Origin: an uncultured Sutterella sp. | GTDB taxonomy: Bacteria; Pseudomonadota; Gammaproteobacteria; Burkholderiales; Burkholderiaceae_F | Length of the DNA: 21,710 nucleotides | Reading direction: 5' to 3' | Assembly (NCBI GenBank): GCA_900544335.1 | Contig: UQUS01000029.1 | Span: 1-21,710 of the forward strand | In this document: positions 14,141 to 21,690 of the stretch, one piece after another | How positions within the stretch are numbered: the first letter of the stretch is position 1 | Layout: each line of letters starts with the position of its first letter | Notes under the pieces: model-generated | What the model saw: the letters and a program-made list of their open reading frames with translations, nothing else | Database searches by the model: none | What the model was told of the DNA's origin: nothing | Position numbers and translations under genes: made by a program

Positions 14141-15622
14141 GTGGCCAAAATCGGATTTGATAACGCAAAGTACATTGAAACCCAATCGGCACACATCAAA
14201 GAACGCATTGCCAAATTCGGCGGCAAGCTTTACTTGGAATTCGGCGGCAAGCTTTTCGATGACTATCACGCTTCGCGCGTGCTCCCGGGGTTTGAGCCCG
14301 ACAGCAAAATCCGCATGCTCTCTCAGATGAAAAACGATGTGGAAATCGTCGTTGCCATCGCAGCTCCCGATATCGAAAAAAATAAGATTCGCGCCGATTT
14401 CGGCATTGCTTACGAAGACGACGTGTTGCGTCTGATTGATGTTTTTCGCAACCTCGGGTTTTTCGTCGGATCGGTCGTTATTACCCAGTACAACGGACAG
14501 CCGGCGGCCGATGCCTTCATGCGACGCTTGTCGGCTCTCGGCGTGCGCTCGTACAAACATTATCCGATTGCCGGATATCCGCATAACCTGGCTTTGATTG
14601 TGAGCGACGAAGGGTACGGCAAAAACGAATACATCGAAACGACGCATCCGCTTGTTGTCGTGACGGCTCCGGGGCCGGGAAGCGGCAAGATGGCTACGTG
14701 CCTCTCGCAGCTATACCACGAGCACAAACGCGGCGTGAAAGCCGGGTACGCCAAGTTCGAAACCTTCCCGATTTGGAACCTTCCGCTCAAACACCCGGTT
14801 AACCTCGCGTACGAAGCGGCGACGGCCGATTTAAATGACGTCAACATGATCGATCCCTTCCATTTGGATGCCTACGGCGTCACAACGGTCAATTACAACC
14901 GTGACGTGGAAATCTTTCCGGTCCTGAGGGCTATTTTTGAAAAAATCTTAGGCCATTGCCCGTACAAGTCTCCGACCGATATGGGCGTGAATATGGCCGG
15001 CAACTGCATCGTGGACGATGCGGTGTGTTGCCAGGCTTCGTATTTGGAAATCTTGCGTCGTTACTATCGCGCCTTGGTCGATCAGGTGCGCGGGAGAGCC
15101 GATGCAGCCGTTGTCTACAAGCTGGAACTTTTGATGAAGCAGGCCGGGATTACGTCCGACATTTTGCCCGCCGTGGCTGCAAGCCTTGAGAAAGAAAAAC
15201 TTACGGGCGGACCGGCCGGGGCCCTTGTTCTTGCGGACGGCACAGTGATTACCGGCAAAACGACGCCGCTTCTCGGCGCATGCTCGGCGCTTCTTTTAAA
15301 TGCTCTGAAAACCTTGGGCGGAATCGACAAGGAAACCGATTTAATCAGCAAGGAAGTCTTAGAGCCGATTTGCCGCTTAAAAATCGAAAGCCTGCGTCAC
15401 ATGAACCCGCGCTTACATAGCGACGAAGTGCTCATTGCGCTCTGTGTCAGTGCTCAAACCAATCCTCTTGCCGCCGAGGCGTTGCGTCAGATTGATAAGC
15501 TTCGCGGCTGTGACGCGCATTTTTCCGTCCTTTTAAGCGATGTGGACGAAAAGCTTTTCAAGCGTCTCGGGGTGCGCGTCAGTTGCGAACCCAAGTGCGA
15601 GTGCCGAAAGCTGTATTTCTAA
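14141..15622 (+). CDS. DUF1846 family protein
   Basis: Member of the DUF1846 family (PF08903), soluble proteins of about 500 residues with a solved structure but no settled function. The 494-residue protein starts at GTG 14141 because AGGGGA lies seven bases upstream and the family typically begins right before KIGFDN. An upstream in-frame TTG at 14090 would add 17 unrelated residues. The N-terminal IAKFGGKLYLEFGGKLFDDY block is family-like. A P-loop-like GPGSGK sits at residues 178-183 but is followed by Met instead of Ser or Thr. The C-terminus has three cysteines in CEPKCECRKLYF, which could bind a metal, though that is only a guess. The family is best known from Firmicutes, so horizontal acquisition is possible. 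It stands alone between terminators. Confidence 0.88.
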   Translation: MAKIGFDNAKYIETQSAHIKERIAKFGGKLYLEFGGKLFDDYHASRVLPGFEPDSKIRMLSQMKNDVEIVVAIAAPDIEKNKIRADFGIAYEDDVLRLIDVFRNLGFFVGSVVITQYNGQPAADAFMRRLSALGVRSYKHYPIAGYPHNLALIVSDEGYGKNEYIETTHPLVVVTAPGPGSGKMATCLSQLYHEHKRGVKAGYAKFETFPIWNLPLKHPVNLAYEAATADLNDVNMIDPFHLDAYGVTTVNYNRDVEIFPVLRAIFEKILGHCPYKSPTDMGVNMAGNCIVDDAVCCQASYLEILRRYYRALVDQVRGRADAAVVYKLELLMKQAGITSDILPAVAASLEKEKLTGGPAGALVLADGTVITGKTTPLLGACSALLLNALKTLGGIDKETDLISKEVLEPICRLKIESLRHMNPRLHSDEVLIALCVSAQTNPLAAEALRQIDKLRGCDAHFSVLLSDVDEKLFKRLGVRVSCEPKCECRKLYF

Positions 15623-15649
15623 GCGCGTAGCCTTAGGGCTACCCTGCGC
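15623..15649 (+). terminator. Weak hairpin after DUF1846
   Basis: GTAGCC (15627-15632) pairs with GGCTAC (15637-15642), and GCGC flanks the stem on both sides with a bulge. No T-run follows, so terminator function is uncertain. Confidence 0.35.
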
Positions 15650-15666
15650 CGCCTTCAACTTCTTTT

Positions 15667-15699
15667 AAAAAATGACCGGTCTCCTTGCGGAAACCGGTC
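15667..15699 (-). terminator. Rho-independent terminator of glpD
   Basis: GACCGGTCTCC (15674-15684) pairs with GGAAACCGGTC (15689-15699) with one mismatch and a TTGC loop. On the minus strand six T follow (complement of 15667-15672). It lies 51 bases beyond the glpD stop. Confidence 0.85.
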
Positions 15700-15749
15700 G
15701 TTTGCATTACGGGTAAATCGCGTGATTTACCAAATCGCCTACAGAGGGC

Positions 15750-17246
15750 TTACTTCTTGAGTTCCTTATCAATGGCAGCCTGAACCGGGCCACGGAGCTC
15801 TTCGGTGCGCTTGGAGTTCATCTGGCCTAAGCGCAAGCGACGGAACAAAACGTCGTCGGCATTGCGAGCACCGCTAACCTGGACTTCACGGATGGCGAAG
15901 GCAACGACATCATCAACGACGTCTTCGACCTTCTCGGCCTGAGCCGCACGCATTTCGATGGCTTCGGCATCAAAGGCGGTATCGACCGTGAGCGGGAGCT
16001 TGGTCGTGATGGTGTGAGAAGAGGGAATCAGACCCTTTTCAGCCGCAACCTTCATGGCGTGTTCGGCCATGTTGCGATAGGCCGTCCACTTGCCGCCCGT
16101 AATCGTCAGCATGTTGCCGAATTCCGGAATAATCGCGTGTTCGCGAGAAACCTTGGCTGTCTTGCCGCCGCTCGCGGACGCATTGGCCGGTGTGTAGAGC
16201 GGACGAACGCCGACGAACGTCGCGAGGATGTCTTCACGCGTGACCTTGGTCTTGAGGTAGTTGTTGCAGTTGGCCATCATGAAATCGATTTCCTGGTCGG
16301 AAATCTTCGGATCCATGTTGACGGGCACAGGTTCGGGAAGATCGGTTGTACCGACTTCGAGCATACCGTGCCAGGGCAGGCAGAACAGAACGCGACCGTC
16401 GGAGGTCTTCGGAATGAACATGCCTTCCTTGGGGTTGCCGAACTTCTTCAGATCGAGAATGATGTGCGAGCCGCGAGCCGCCTTAACGAAGGGCTTGACA
16501 TCCTTCTTGCCCGTAAGCTTACGGACTTCGTCGACCCAAGGACCGGCGCAGTTAAAGAACATCTTGCCTTTGACCGTGTGCTTTTCGCCGGTTTCTTTGT
16601 CTTCAATGATCATCGACTCAATCTTTTCGTCAGTGTGGTTAAAGCCGTCGCAAGCCGCATAGTTCAAGCAAACAGCACCGTGGGCAACGGCCGTGTGCAT
16701 CAGGGCAATCGCCATACGGGCATCATCGAACTGCGCGTCGTAGAAACGAACGCCGCCGTAAAGTCCTTCGGCCTTAATGCCCGGGAGCTTTTCAAGGGTT
16801 TCTTCCTTCGAGAGAATCGAAAGAGAACCGGCGTCACCGGAGCTGAACTTGGCCATCATCGTGTAGAAGGTCAGTCCGAGACCGTAGAAGGCCTTTTCGT
16901 ACCAGCGATAGCACGGCAAAATGAACGGGTTCTTGTGAACCAAGTTCGGAACAAGCTTCAAAAGCAGTTCGCGTTCACGCAACGCTTCGAAAACCAGACC
17001 CCAATCGTGCGGGTTCTGCATGTAGCGAACGCCGCCGTGAATGAGCTTGGTCGAGCGAGAGCTCGTGCCTTCGGCAAAGTCTTGTGCATCGACTAAGCAG
17101 ACAGAGTACCCCTGGCTCGAGGCGTCGACCGCCACACCGAGACCGGAAGCGCCGCCGCCGATAATCACAATGTCAAATTCCTTGCCGGAGTCGATTTCGG
17201 CAAACATGGCCTTGCGGTCAAGGGGTTTCAGTTCTTTCATCATCAT
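15750..17246 (-). CDS. glpD: FAD-dependent glycerol-3-phosphate dehydrogenase
   Basis: Membrane-associated flavoenzyme that oxidises glycerol-3-phosphate to dihydroxyacetone phosphate and passes electrons to quinone. The 498 residues fit GlpD. The N-terminal FAD-binding Rossmann motif is GGGASGLG (30-37), followed by the family stretch GTSSRSTKLIHGGVRYMQ at 60-77, FNCAGPWVDEVR near 230, and VGVRPLY and TITGGKWTAYR toward the C-terminal part. Three consecutive ATG codons open the frame (17246, 17243, 17240). GGAAA eight bases upstream of the first supports it. The upstream minus-strand gene is a HAD-IIA phosphatase 195 bases away, so both may respond to glycerol phosphates. It ends in TAA before a good terminator. 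Confidence 0.94.
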   Translation of the reverse strand: MMMKELKPLDRKAMFAEIDSGKEFDIVIIGGGASGLGVAVDASSQGYSVCLVDAQDFAEGTSSRSTKLIHGGVRYMQNPHDWGLVFEALRERELLLKLVPNLVHKNPFILPCYRWYEKAFYGLGLTFYTMMAKFSSGDAGSLSILSKEETLEKLPGIKAEGLYGGVRFYDAQFDDARMAIALMHTAVAHGAVCLNYAACDGFNHTDEKIESMIIEDKETGEKHTVKGKMFFNCAGPWVDEVRKLTGKKDVKPFVKAARGSHIILDLKKFGNPKEGMFIPKTSDGRVLFCLPWHGMLEVGTTDLPEPVPVNMDPKISDQEIDFMMANCNNYLKTKVTREDILATFVGVRPLYTPANASASGGKTAKVSREHAIIPEFGNMLTITGGKWTAYRNMAEHAMKVAAEKGLIPSSHTITTKLPLTVDTAFDAEAIEMRAAQAEKVEDVVDDVVAFAIREVQVSGARNADDVLFRRLRLGQMNSKRTEELRGPVQAAIDKELKK

Positions 17247-17344
17247 GATAATTTTTCCAATGATTTTAGAGACAAAGAATTAATAAAATATTCCCAATGT
17301 ATTCGCGCTAACTTCTATGCGCGCGGACGGGGCGAGTTTAGCAG

Positions 17345-17401
17345 AAACTACCTAGTTAGACTAGCCGAAAGGAGTAGTTTATTTCATCCGAGCGGCTAGT
17401 C
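17345..17401. repeat. Interleaved inverted repeats upstream of glpD
   Basis: AAACTAC (17345-17351) pairs with GTAGTTT (17374-17380), and GACTAGCCG (17359-17367) pairs with CGGCTAGTC (17393-17401). The halves alternate, so an RNA could form an H-type pseudoknot, while in DNA they resemble two spaced operators. A smaller CTAGT/ACTAG repeat (17352-17364) overlaps both. It sits between the HAD stop and the glpD start. Confidence 0.6.
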
Positions 17402-17441
17402 GTGAGGTCATTTCCGACGCATTCACCTCGCGTCCTTAAAA

Positions 17442-18281
17442 CTATTTATCGTCCTCGAAAACAAGCGAACCTAAATCGGGTAGGATGTAGGTTTTTTGCG
17501 GCAGGCGTTTGTCGGCAGGTCCGATGTGAAAGAGGCGTTTTAAAGCCTTTATACGCTCCTGCTTGTGCACTTTCGGCAAATCGGCTTCGGTGGTTTCCCC
17601 GGAAAGCACCAAGATAAAGTCGATGCCGGCGTTTTCTCCGAGAACCTTATCGGTCATCAGACGGTCGCCGACCATGCAAACATCCTTGCGTTCGTACTTA
17701 CTTAAAACCGGTTCGAGTACTTCCGTGCAGGGTTTGCCGAAGATGCGTTGCGGGCTGCGACCCGTGGCTGCTTCGTACATGCGAATGAAACTGCCGATAT
17801 CGGGCAGGGGACCGGCATCTGTCGGGCACACGAAGTCCGGATGCGTGGCGAGAAATTCGACTTTCTTATCCAAAAGGAGCAACGCCGAGGTCTTGATTTT
17901 CTCGTATGTCAATTCCGTGTCGTAGGCCAGAATGACCGCTTCGGCGCCTTCGGCCGTATTGGTCAATTCGGGCATGCGCTCTTTCATGCATGTGACAAAG
18001 TCGGTATTGCCGACGAGGTACGCGCGCTTGATTCCGACTCTCTTTAAGTAATGAATGAGCGGGGTAATCGGTGTCAGGATTTGATCGAGCGTGGCCGGTA
18101 TTCCCATCGAATTAAGCCGTTTGACGTAGGTCACAGGCGACTTGGATGTGTTATTGCTGAGGAATTGGAAATCAATTTTTCCCCAGTTCTTCTTAATGAA
18201 ATTGACGGTTCCCTCAATCGGGACAGGGCCGAGATACACTGTTCCGTCCATATCGAAAACCATGCAACGCTTTCTGAGCAT
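17442..18281 (-). CDS. HAD-IIA (NagD-like) phosphatase
   Basis: Haloacid dehalogenase superfamily phosphatase of subclass IIA, 279 residues, cytoplasmic. Motif I DMDGTVYLG gives nucleophile D10 and general acid D12. Motif II is LSNNTSK (41-47), motif III lysine K183 in FGKP, and motif IV GDRLMTDKVLGENAG with D206 and D211. The large C2 cap lies between motifs II and III, as in NagD and in phosphoglycolate/glycerol-3-phosphate phosphatases. The start ATG has GAGG nine bases upstream. It precedes glpD in the same direction, which makes a glycerol phosphate substrate attractive, but that is inference from position. Substrates in this family cannot be called from motifs alone. The stop is TAG. 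Confidence 0.9.
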   Translation of the reverse strand: MLRKRCMVFDMDGTVYLGPVPIEGTVNFIKKNWGKIDFQFLSNNTSKSPVTYVKRLNSMGIPATLDQILTPITPLIHYLKRVGIKRAYLVGNTDFVTCMKERMPELTNTAEGAEAVILAYDTELTYEKIKTSALLLLDKKVEFLATHPDFVCPTDAGPLPDIGSFIRMYEAATGRSPQRIFGKPCTEVLEPVLSKYERKDVCMVGDRLMTDKVLGENAGIDFILVLSGETTEADLPKVHKQERIKALKRLFHIGPADKRLPQKTYILPDLGSLVFEDDK

Positions 18282-18338
18282 CGGACTACCTCACGAGAAT
18301 AATTGCTGAAAAAACAGCAGACAGACTGAATCGGCGCA

Positions 18339-18367
18339 ATCGTAACGAAATGCTACAACTCTGTCCA
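18339..18367 (-). promoter_or_regulatory. Promoter of the HAD phosphatase gene
   Basis: On the minus strand TGGACA (5/6 to the -35 box) is followed after 17 bases by TACGAT (4/6 to the -10). The start codon is about 58 bases downstream. Confidence 0.5.
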
Positions 18368-18404
18368 ATGCCGTGAGGGAAAATCACACTCTTAGGCAGA
18401 TGTC

Positions 18405-18428
18405 AAGAGGATGCATCCTCTTTTTTTT
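18405..18428 (+). terminator. Terminator-type palindrome upstream of dctP
   Basis: AAGAGGA (18405-18411) pairs with TCCTCTT (18416-18422) around TGCA and is followed by T through 18428. It points with the dctP strand, yet no plus-strand gene lies upstream within 2.6 kb. Confidence 0.7.
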
Positions 18429-18553
18429 ATAGGATGATTGAAAATTTTTTTCCCCCGAAAAACAGGCTCTTACCCCTACAAACGGACTAATCCACATGTT
18501 GTAGACGTGTTTGTTTCTTGCAAAACCCGTTACAAAGTGTTAATTTCGCGTTC

Positions 18554-18569
18554 AGATATACGTATATCT
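18554..18569. promoter_or_regulatory. 16-bp perfect palindrome in the dctP promoter region
   Basis: AGATATACGTATATCT reads the same on both strands and lies 77 bases before the dctP start. Its symmetry and AT-rich arms suit a dimeric repressor such as a GntR-type regulator, which often control TRAP genes. No regulator gene is in the window. Confidence 0.5.
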
Positions 18570-18645
18570 CAGTAGGAACCCTTACTTAGTTGGGTTCGTG
18601 CTGTTTAAATCAACGCTTTTAAAAAACTATTTGGAGGAATCCACC

Positions 18646-19653
18646 ATGAAGCGTCTCGTTCTTTCTGTTTGCGCTCTCGGTCTGTTGGTCGGTGCCACAA
18701 TGCCCGTCTTGGCCGCGTCCGGCAAAGTCGTGATTAAGATCGCCGGTATGAAGCCCGAAGGCGAACCCGAAACAACCGGTATGCACCTTTTCGGCAAGTA
18801 TCTCAATGAGCTCTCCGGCAACAAGTATGATGTTCAGGTTTACCCGAACTCCATGCTCGGCAAGGAAAACAAGTACATTGCCGATACACGCCGCGGTGTG
18901 ATTCAGATGTGCGCAACGGGTACACAGGTTTCTCAGTTCCTGCCCGCCATGGCCATGCTCGAAACGCCGATGATGTTCCACAGCTACGCTCATGCGCATC
19001 GCGCGATGAACGGTGAAACGTTCAAGATCATTAACGAGAACTTCACTAAGAAGTCCGGTTTGATTACGCTCAACGCCTTCCCGCTCGGATTCCGTCACTT
19101 CTATTCGACCAAGCCGATTACAAGCGTCAAGGAAGTTCAGGGCTGGCGTATGCGTTCGCCCAACATCCCGCTTTACATGACGTTCGTTAAGAACTGCGGT
19201 TTGTCTGCTCAGCCGTTGGCCTCCGCCGAAGTCCCGTCCGCTCTTGACCAGGGCGTTATCGACGGCGGCGACAGCCCCTTGTCTGATATCGAATCCCAGA
19301 AGATGTATGAAAAGGCCCCCTACGTCACCAAGACGGGCCACATCCTCGTGATTCACTGCTTGTTCATCAACGAGAAGTTCTTCAAGAAGCTTGACAAGCA
19401 GAATCAGGAATGGGTTATGAAGGCTGCCCACATGGCTGCTGAAGATATTTGGAAGCTCGCTGAAGAAGTCGACGCCAAGGCCATCGAAGTGATTAAGGCC
19501 CACGGCGGTACGGTTTCCGAACCGAGTCCGGAATTCCTCGCTCACGTTCAGCAGGCCGGTGTGAAGACCTGGACGATGTTCACGGATCCGAAGTCCAATC
19601 AGTACGCTCCCAATGCGCAGCGTATTCTTGACTCGGCTGCCAAGTACAAGTAA
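18646..19653 (+). CDS. dctP: TRAP transporter solute-binding protein (DctP)
   Basis: Periplasmic substrate-binding subunit of a tripartite ATP-independent transporter that captures a carboxylate-type solute and delivers it to DctQM. The start is ATG 18646, with GGAGG eight bases upstream. An upstream in-frame GTG at 18598 would hide the signal peptide. Residues 1-24 are a classical signal (MKR, hydrophobic core, cleavage near VLA-AS), leaving a mature protein of about 311. The GWRMRSP motif (166-172) holds the arginine, probably R170, that clamps the substrate carboxylate in this family. ALDQGVIDGG (199-208) is also characteristic. A hairpin separates it from dctQ. Substrate is unknown. Confidence 0.93.
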   Translation: MKRLVLSVCALGLLVGATMPVLAASGKVVIKIAGMKPEGEPETTGMHLFGKYLNELSGNKYDVQVYPNSMLGKENKYIADTRRGVIQMCATGTQVSQFLPAMAMLETPMMFHSYAHAHRAMNGETFKIINENFTKKSGLITLNAFPLGFRHFYSTKPITSVKEVQGWRMRSPNIPLYMTFVKNCGLSAQPLASAEVPSALDQGVIDGGDSPLSDIESQKMYEKAPYVTKTGHILVIHCLFINEKFFKKLDKQNQEWVMKAAHMAAEDIWKLAEEVDAKAIEVIKAHGGTVSEPSPEFLAHVQQAGVKTWTMFTDPKSNQYAPNAQRILDSAAKYK

Positions 19654-19692
19654 TCCGATGTTCGGTTTACCTAATACTCAGTTGTAATCCAA

Positions 19693-19722
19693 CAGTGAAA
19701 GGGCCGGAAGGTCCTTTCACTG
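19693..19722 (+). other. 13-bp hairpin with GGAA loop between dctP and dctQ
   Basis: CAGTGAAAGGGCC (19693-19705) pairs with GGTCCTTTCACTG (19710-19722), with one G-T pair, closing a GNRA-type GGAA tetraloop. No T-run follows. Such hairpins after binding-protein genes can protect the upstream mRNA and lower expression of the membrane subunits. Confidence 0.75.
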
Positions 19723-19773
19723 AGCGTTTCTCAAAGCAGTATATAAGTAGTATTTCCATCAAGGGACTTTCCG

Positions 19774-20313
19774 ATGTCAAACACCCAACCTAAGAAACAC
19801 TGGGCTGAAAAAGGATTCGAAATTTTTTGCGCCGTTGTGTTTTTGGGGATGATTGGACTCGTTTTCTACAACGCATTCTTGCGTTATGTGTTCCATTCGT
19901 CCTTCGCCCCCAGTGAAGAGTGGTCTCGGTACCTCTTCATGTATATCACCTTCTTCGGTGGTGTCGAGGCCTTTTACCGCCGTCGCCACATTGCCGTCGA
20001 CATGTTCGTCGAAATGATGCACGGCAAACTTCGCCGCTATGTGAACTTGATTGCGCTTGTGCTTGCGATTTTCGCCATGGGCATCTTGTTCGAAGGCGGT
20101 CTGTACCACGTCCTGACAACCTATGATACCTATACAGTCTCGACGGATTTGAACATGACGTTCGTTAACGGCCCGTTGCCGATTATGGCTTTTAGTGCCA
20201 TTTTGATTTTGATTCGTGACCTCTGGCATGAGTGGAAGCGTCCGTTGAGCGATTACGCTCCGAAGATTAAGAAGGACATCCCCGACACGCCCGATACGAG
20301 CAATTCGCTTTAA
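19774..20313 (+). CDS. dctQ: TRAP transporter small membrane subunit (DctQ)
   Basis: Small four-helix inner-membrane protein that pairs with DctM. It has 179 residues. Hydrophobic segments fall near 15-35, 47-65, 88-107 and 131-150. The family-typical stretch EEWSRYLFMYITFFGG (48-63) is followed by RRRHIAVDMF. AAGGGA lies eight bases before the ATG. dctM begins 12 bases after its stop, so translation is probably coupled. The C-terminal tail is polar and cytoplasmic. Confidence 0.92.
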   Translation: MSNTQPKKHWAEKGFEIFCAVVFLGMIGLVFYNAFLRYVFHSSFAPSEEWSRYLFMYITFFGGVEAFYRRRHIAVDMFVEMMHGKLRRYVNLIALVLAIFAMGILFEGGLYHVLTTYDTYTVSTDLNMTFVNGPLPIMAFSAILILIRDLWHEWKRPLSDYAPKIKKDIPDTPDTSNSL

Positions 20314-20325
20314 GGAGAGAGCGCA

Positions 20326-21615
20326 ATGGAACTGTTTTTATTTTTGGGCTCCCTCTTTTTATTCCTCGCTCTCGGTATTCCGATTTGCGTGGTCTTGATT
20401 CTGTGTGCTCTCATCTTGATGTTGCATTCCGGACTGTGGGATCCGATGATGATTGCCTCGTCCATGGTCGACGCGGCTGATAACTATCCTCTGATGGCCA
20501 TCCCGTTCTTCATCTTCGCCGGTGAAATTATGACGGAAGGCGGTTTGAGTTACCGTGTGGTCCAGATGGCTCAGTTAATGATCGGGCACGTTCGCGGCGG
20601 TTTAGGCTACGCGGCTATTGTGGCCTCAATCATCTTTGCCGGTTTGATGGGGTCGTCCGTTGCGGAAGCAGCGGCTATCGGCGGTCTGTTGCTGCCGATG
20701 ATGAAGAACGTCGGATACAATCCGGGCCGTGCCGGTGCCGTCATTGCTTCCGGCGCTATTATCGGACCGATTATTCCCCCGTCAACCAACTTCATTATGT
20801 TGGGTGCGACCGTCGGCGGTCTTTCAATCACCAAGTTGTTCATGATCGGTCTGTTCCCGGGTCTGTTTATCGGTTTTGCGTTGTGTGTTTGCTGGTTCTT
20901 CATCGTTCGCAAGGACGGCTACAACGAAACCATTCGATTCACCCGTGAAGAAAAGATTAAGATTTGCTTAGATGCTTGGCCGGCCTTCTTGCTCCCGGTT
21001 CTGCTCTTAGGCGGTATTCGTTTCGGTGTGTTTACTCCGACCGAAGGCGGTGCCTTCGCGGCTGTGTATGCCATCGTCGTGTGCTTGCTCTACTACCGCG
21101 AAATGAAGCCGTACGATTTGCTCGAGGTCTCCGCTCGTTCTGCGCGTACGACGGCAGCCGTCATGTTAATCGTGACGGGTGCTTCTGCCGTGGGCTTCTT
21201 TATTACGCTCGCTCAGATTCCGCAGCAAATCGTTTGGCTTTTCGAGCCGTTGCTCCACAGCCCGCTCATGCTCATGCTCGTGATCAACTTCTTCCTGTTC
21301 CTTCTCGGAATGGTGATGGACTTGACCCCGAACGTGCTCATTTTCGCTCCGGTTCTTTATCCCTTGATTTTGAAGGCAGGTATTGACCCGTACTACTTCG
21401 GTCTGATCTTCATTTTGAACTTGGGTATCGGCGTGATTACGCCTCCGGTCGGAACGATTCTGTACGTTGTGTGCGGAATCGGCAGCATCCGTTTCGTTGA
21501 ATTGGTCCAGAAATTGGTTCCCTTCATCGTTACGGAAATCGTCGTGTTGATTACGCTGACGGTCTTCCCGAAGATCTCGATCATCCCGATGAAGTGGCTC
21601 ATGGGCGAACTCTAG
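20326..21615 (+). CDS. dctM: TRAP transporter large permease (DctM)
   Basis: Large inner-membrane subunit that carries the solute, driven by a sodium gradient. Its 429 residues match the family. About 11-12 hydrophobic segments are visible. Family blocks include the N-terminal FLALGIPICVVL, PLMAIPFFIFAGEIM, GSSVAEAAAIGGLLLPMM, GAIIGPIIPPSTNFI and, near the C-terminus, LNLGIGVITPPVGTILYV, repeat-related proline motifs of the elevator fold. AAGGAG is seven bases upstream of the ATG. It is the last gene of the dctPQM operon and ends in TAG before a long hairpin. Confidence 0.95.
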   Translation: MELFLFLGSLFLFLALGIPICVVLILCALILMLHSGLWDPMMIASSMVDAADNYPLMAIPFFIFAGEIMTEGGLSYRVVQMAQLMIGHVRGGLGYAAIVASIIFAGLMGSSVAEAAAIGGLLLPMMKNVGYNPGRAGAVIASGAIIGPIIPPSTNFIMLGATVGGLSITKLFMIGLFPGLFIGFALCVCWFFIVRKDGYNETIRFTREEKIKICLDAWPAFLLPVLLLGGIRFGVFTPTEGGAFAAVYAIVVCLLYYREMKPYDLLEVSARSARTTAAVMLIVTGASAVGFFITLAQIPQQIVWLFEPLLHSPLMLMLVINFFLFLLGMVMDLTPNVLIFAPVLYPLILKAGIDPYYFGLIFILNLGIGVITPPVGTILYVVCGIGSIRFVELVQKLVPFIVTEIVVLITLTVFPKISIIPMKWLMGEL

Positions 21616-21690
21616 GAGTTTTTCCCTGCTAAGTCCTAAACTCCCGATCGACTAGATACATAACGGTATAGAGTCCTCGGGAGTTTTGTT
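21615..21690 (+). terminator. Long terminator hairpin after dctM
   Basis: AAACTCCCGA (21638-21647) pairs with TCGGGAGTTT (21677-21686), followed by TGTT. Inside the loop GACT/AGTC and ATAC/GTAT extend the structure. A second copy of the 3' arm, GGAGTTT at 21615-21621, could pair with the same 5' arm and compete. Confidence 0.7.

Larger units (their letters stand above)
18282..18645. other. Divergent region between HAD phosphatase and dctP
   Basis: No gene is evident in these 364 bases. They hold the minus-strand HAD promoter, a palindromic terminator (18405-18428), a 16-bp palindrome (18554-18569), a GAACCC/GGGTTC inverted repeat (18576-18581 with 18592-18597) and the dctP ribosome site GGAGG (18633-18637). 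Confidence 0.6.

Noticed and set aside
16014..17096. Long plus-strand open frame of 360 codons
   Set aside because: It lies fully antisense to glpD, has no family resemblance, and is explained by the codon bias of the real gene.
18619..19545. Minus-strand open frame of 308 codons
   Set aside because: Antisense shadow of dctP, whose signal peptide, family motifs and ribosome site are clear.
442..21615. TGA reassigned to tryptophan throughout
   Set aside because: All long genes use TGG for Trp and are uninterrupted with the standard code, so only local recoding or readthrough remains possible.
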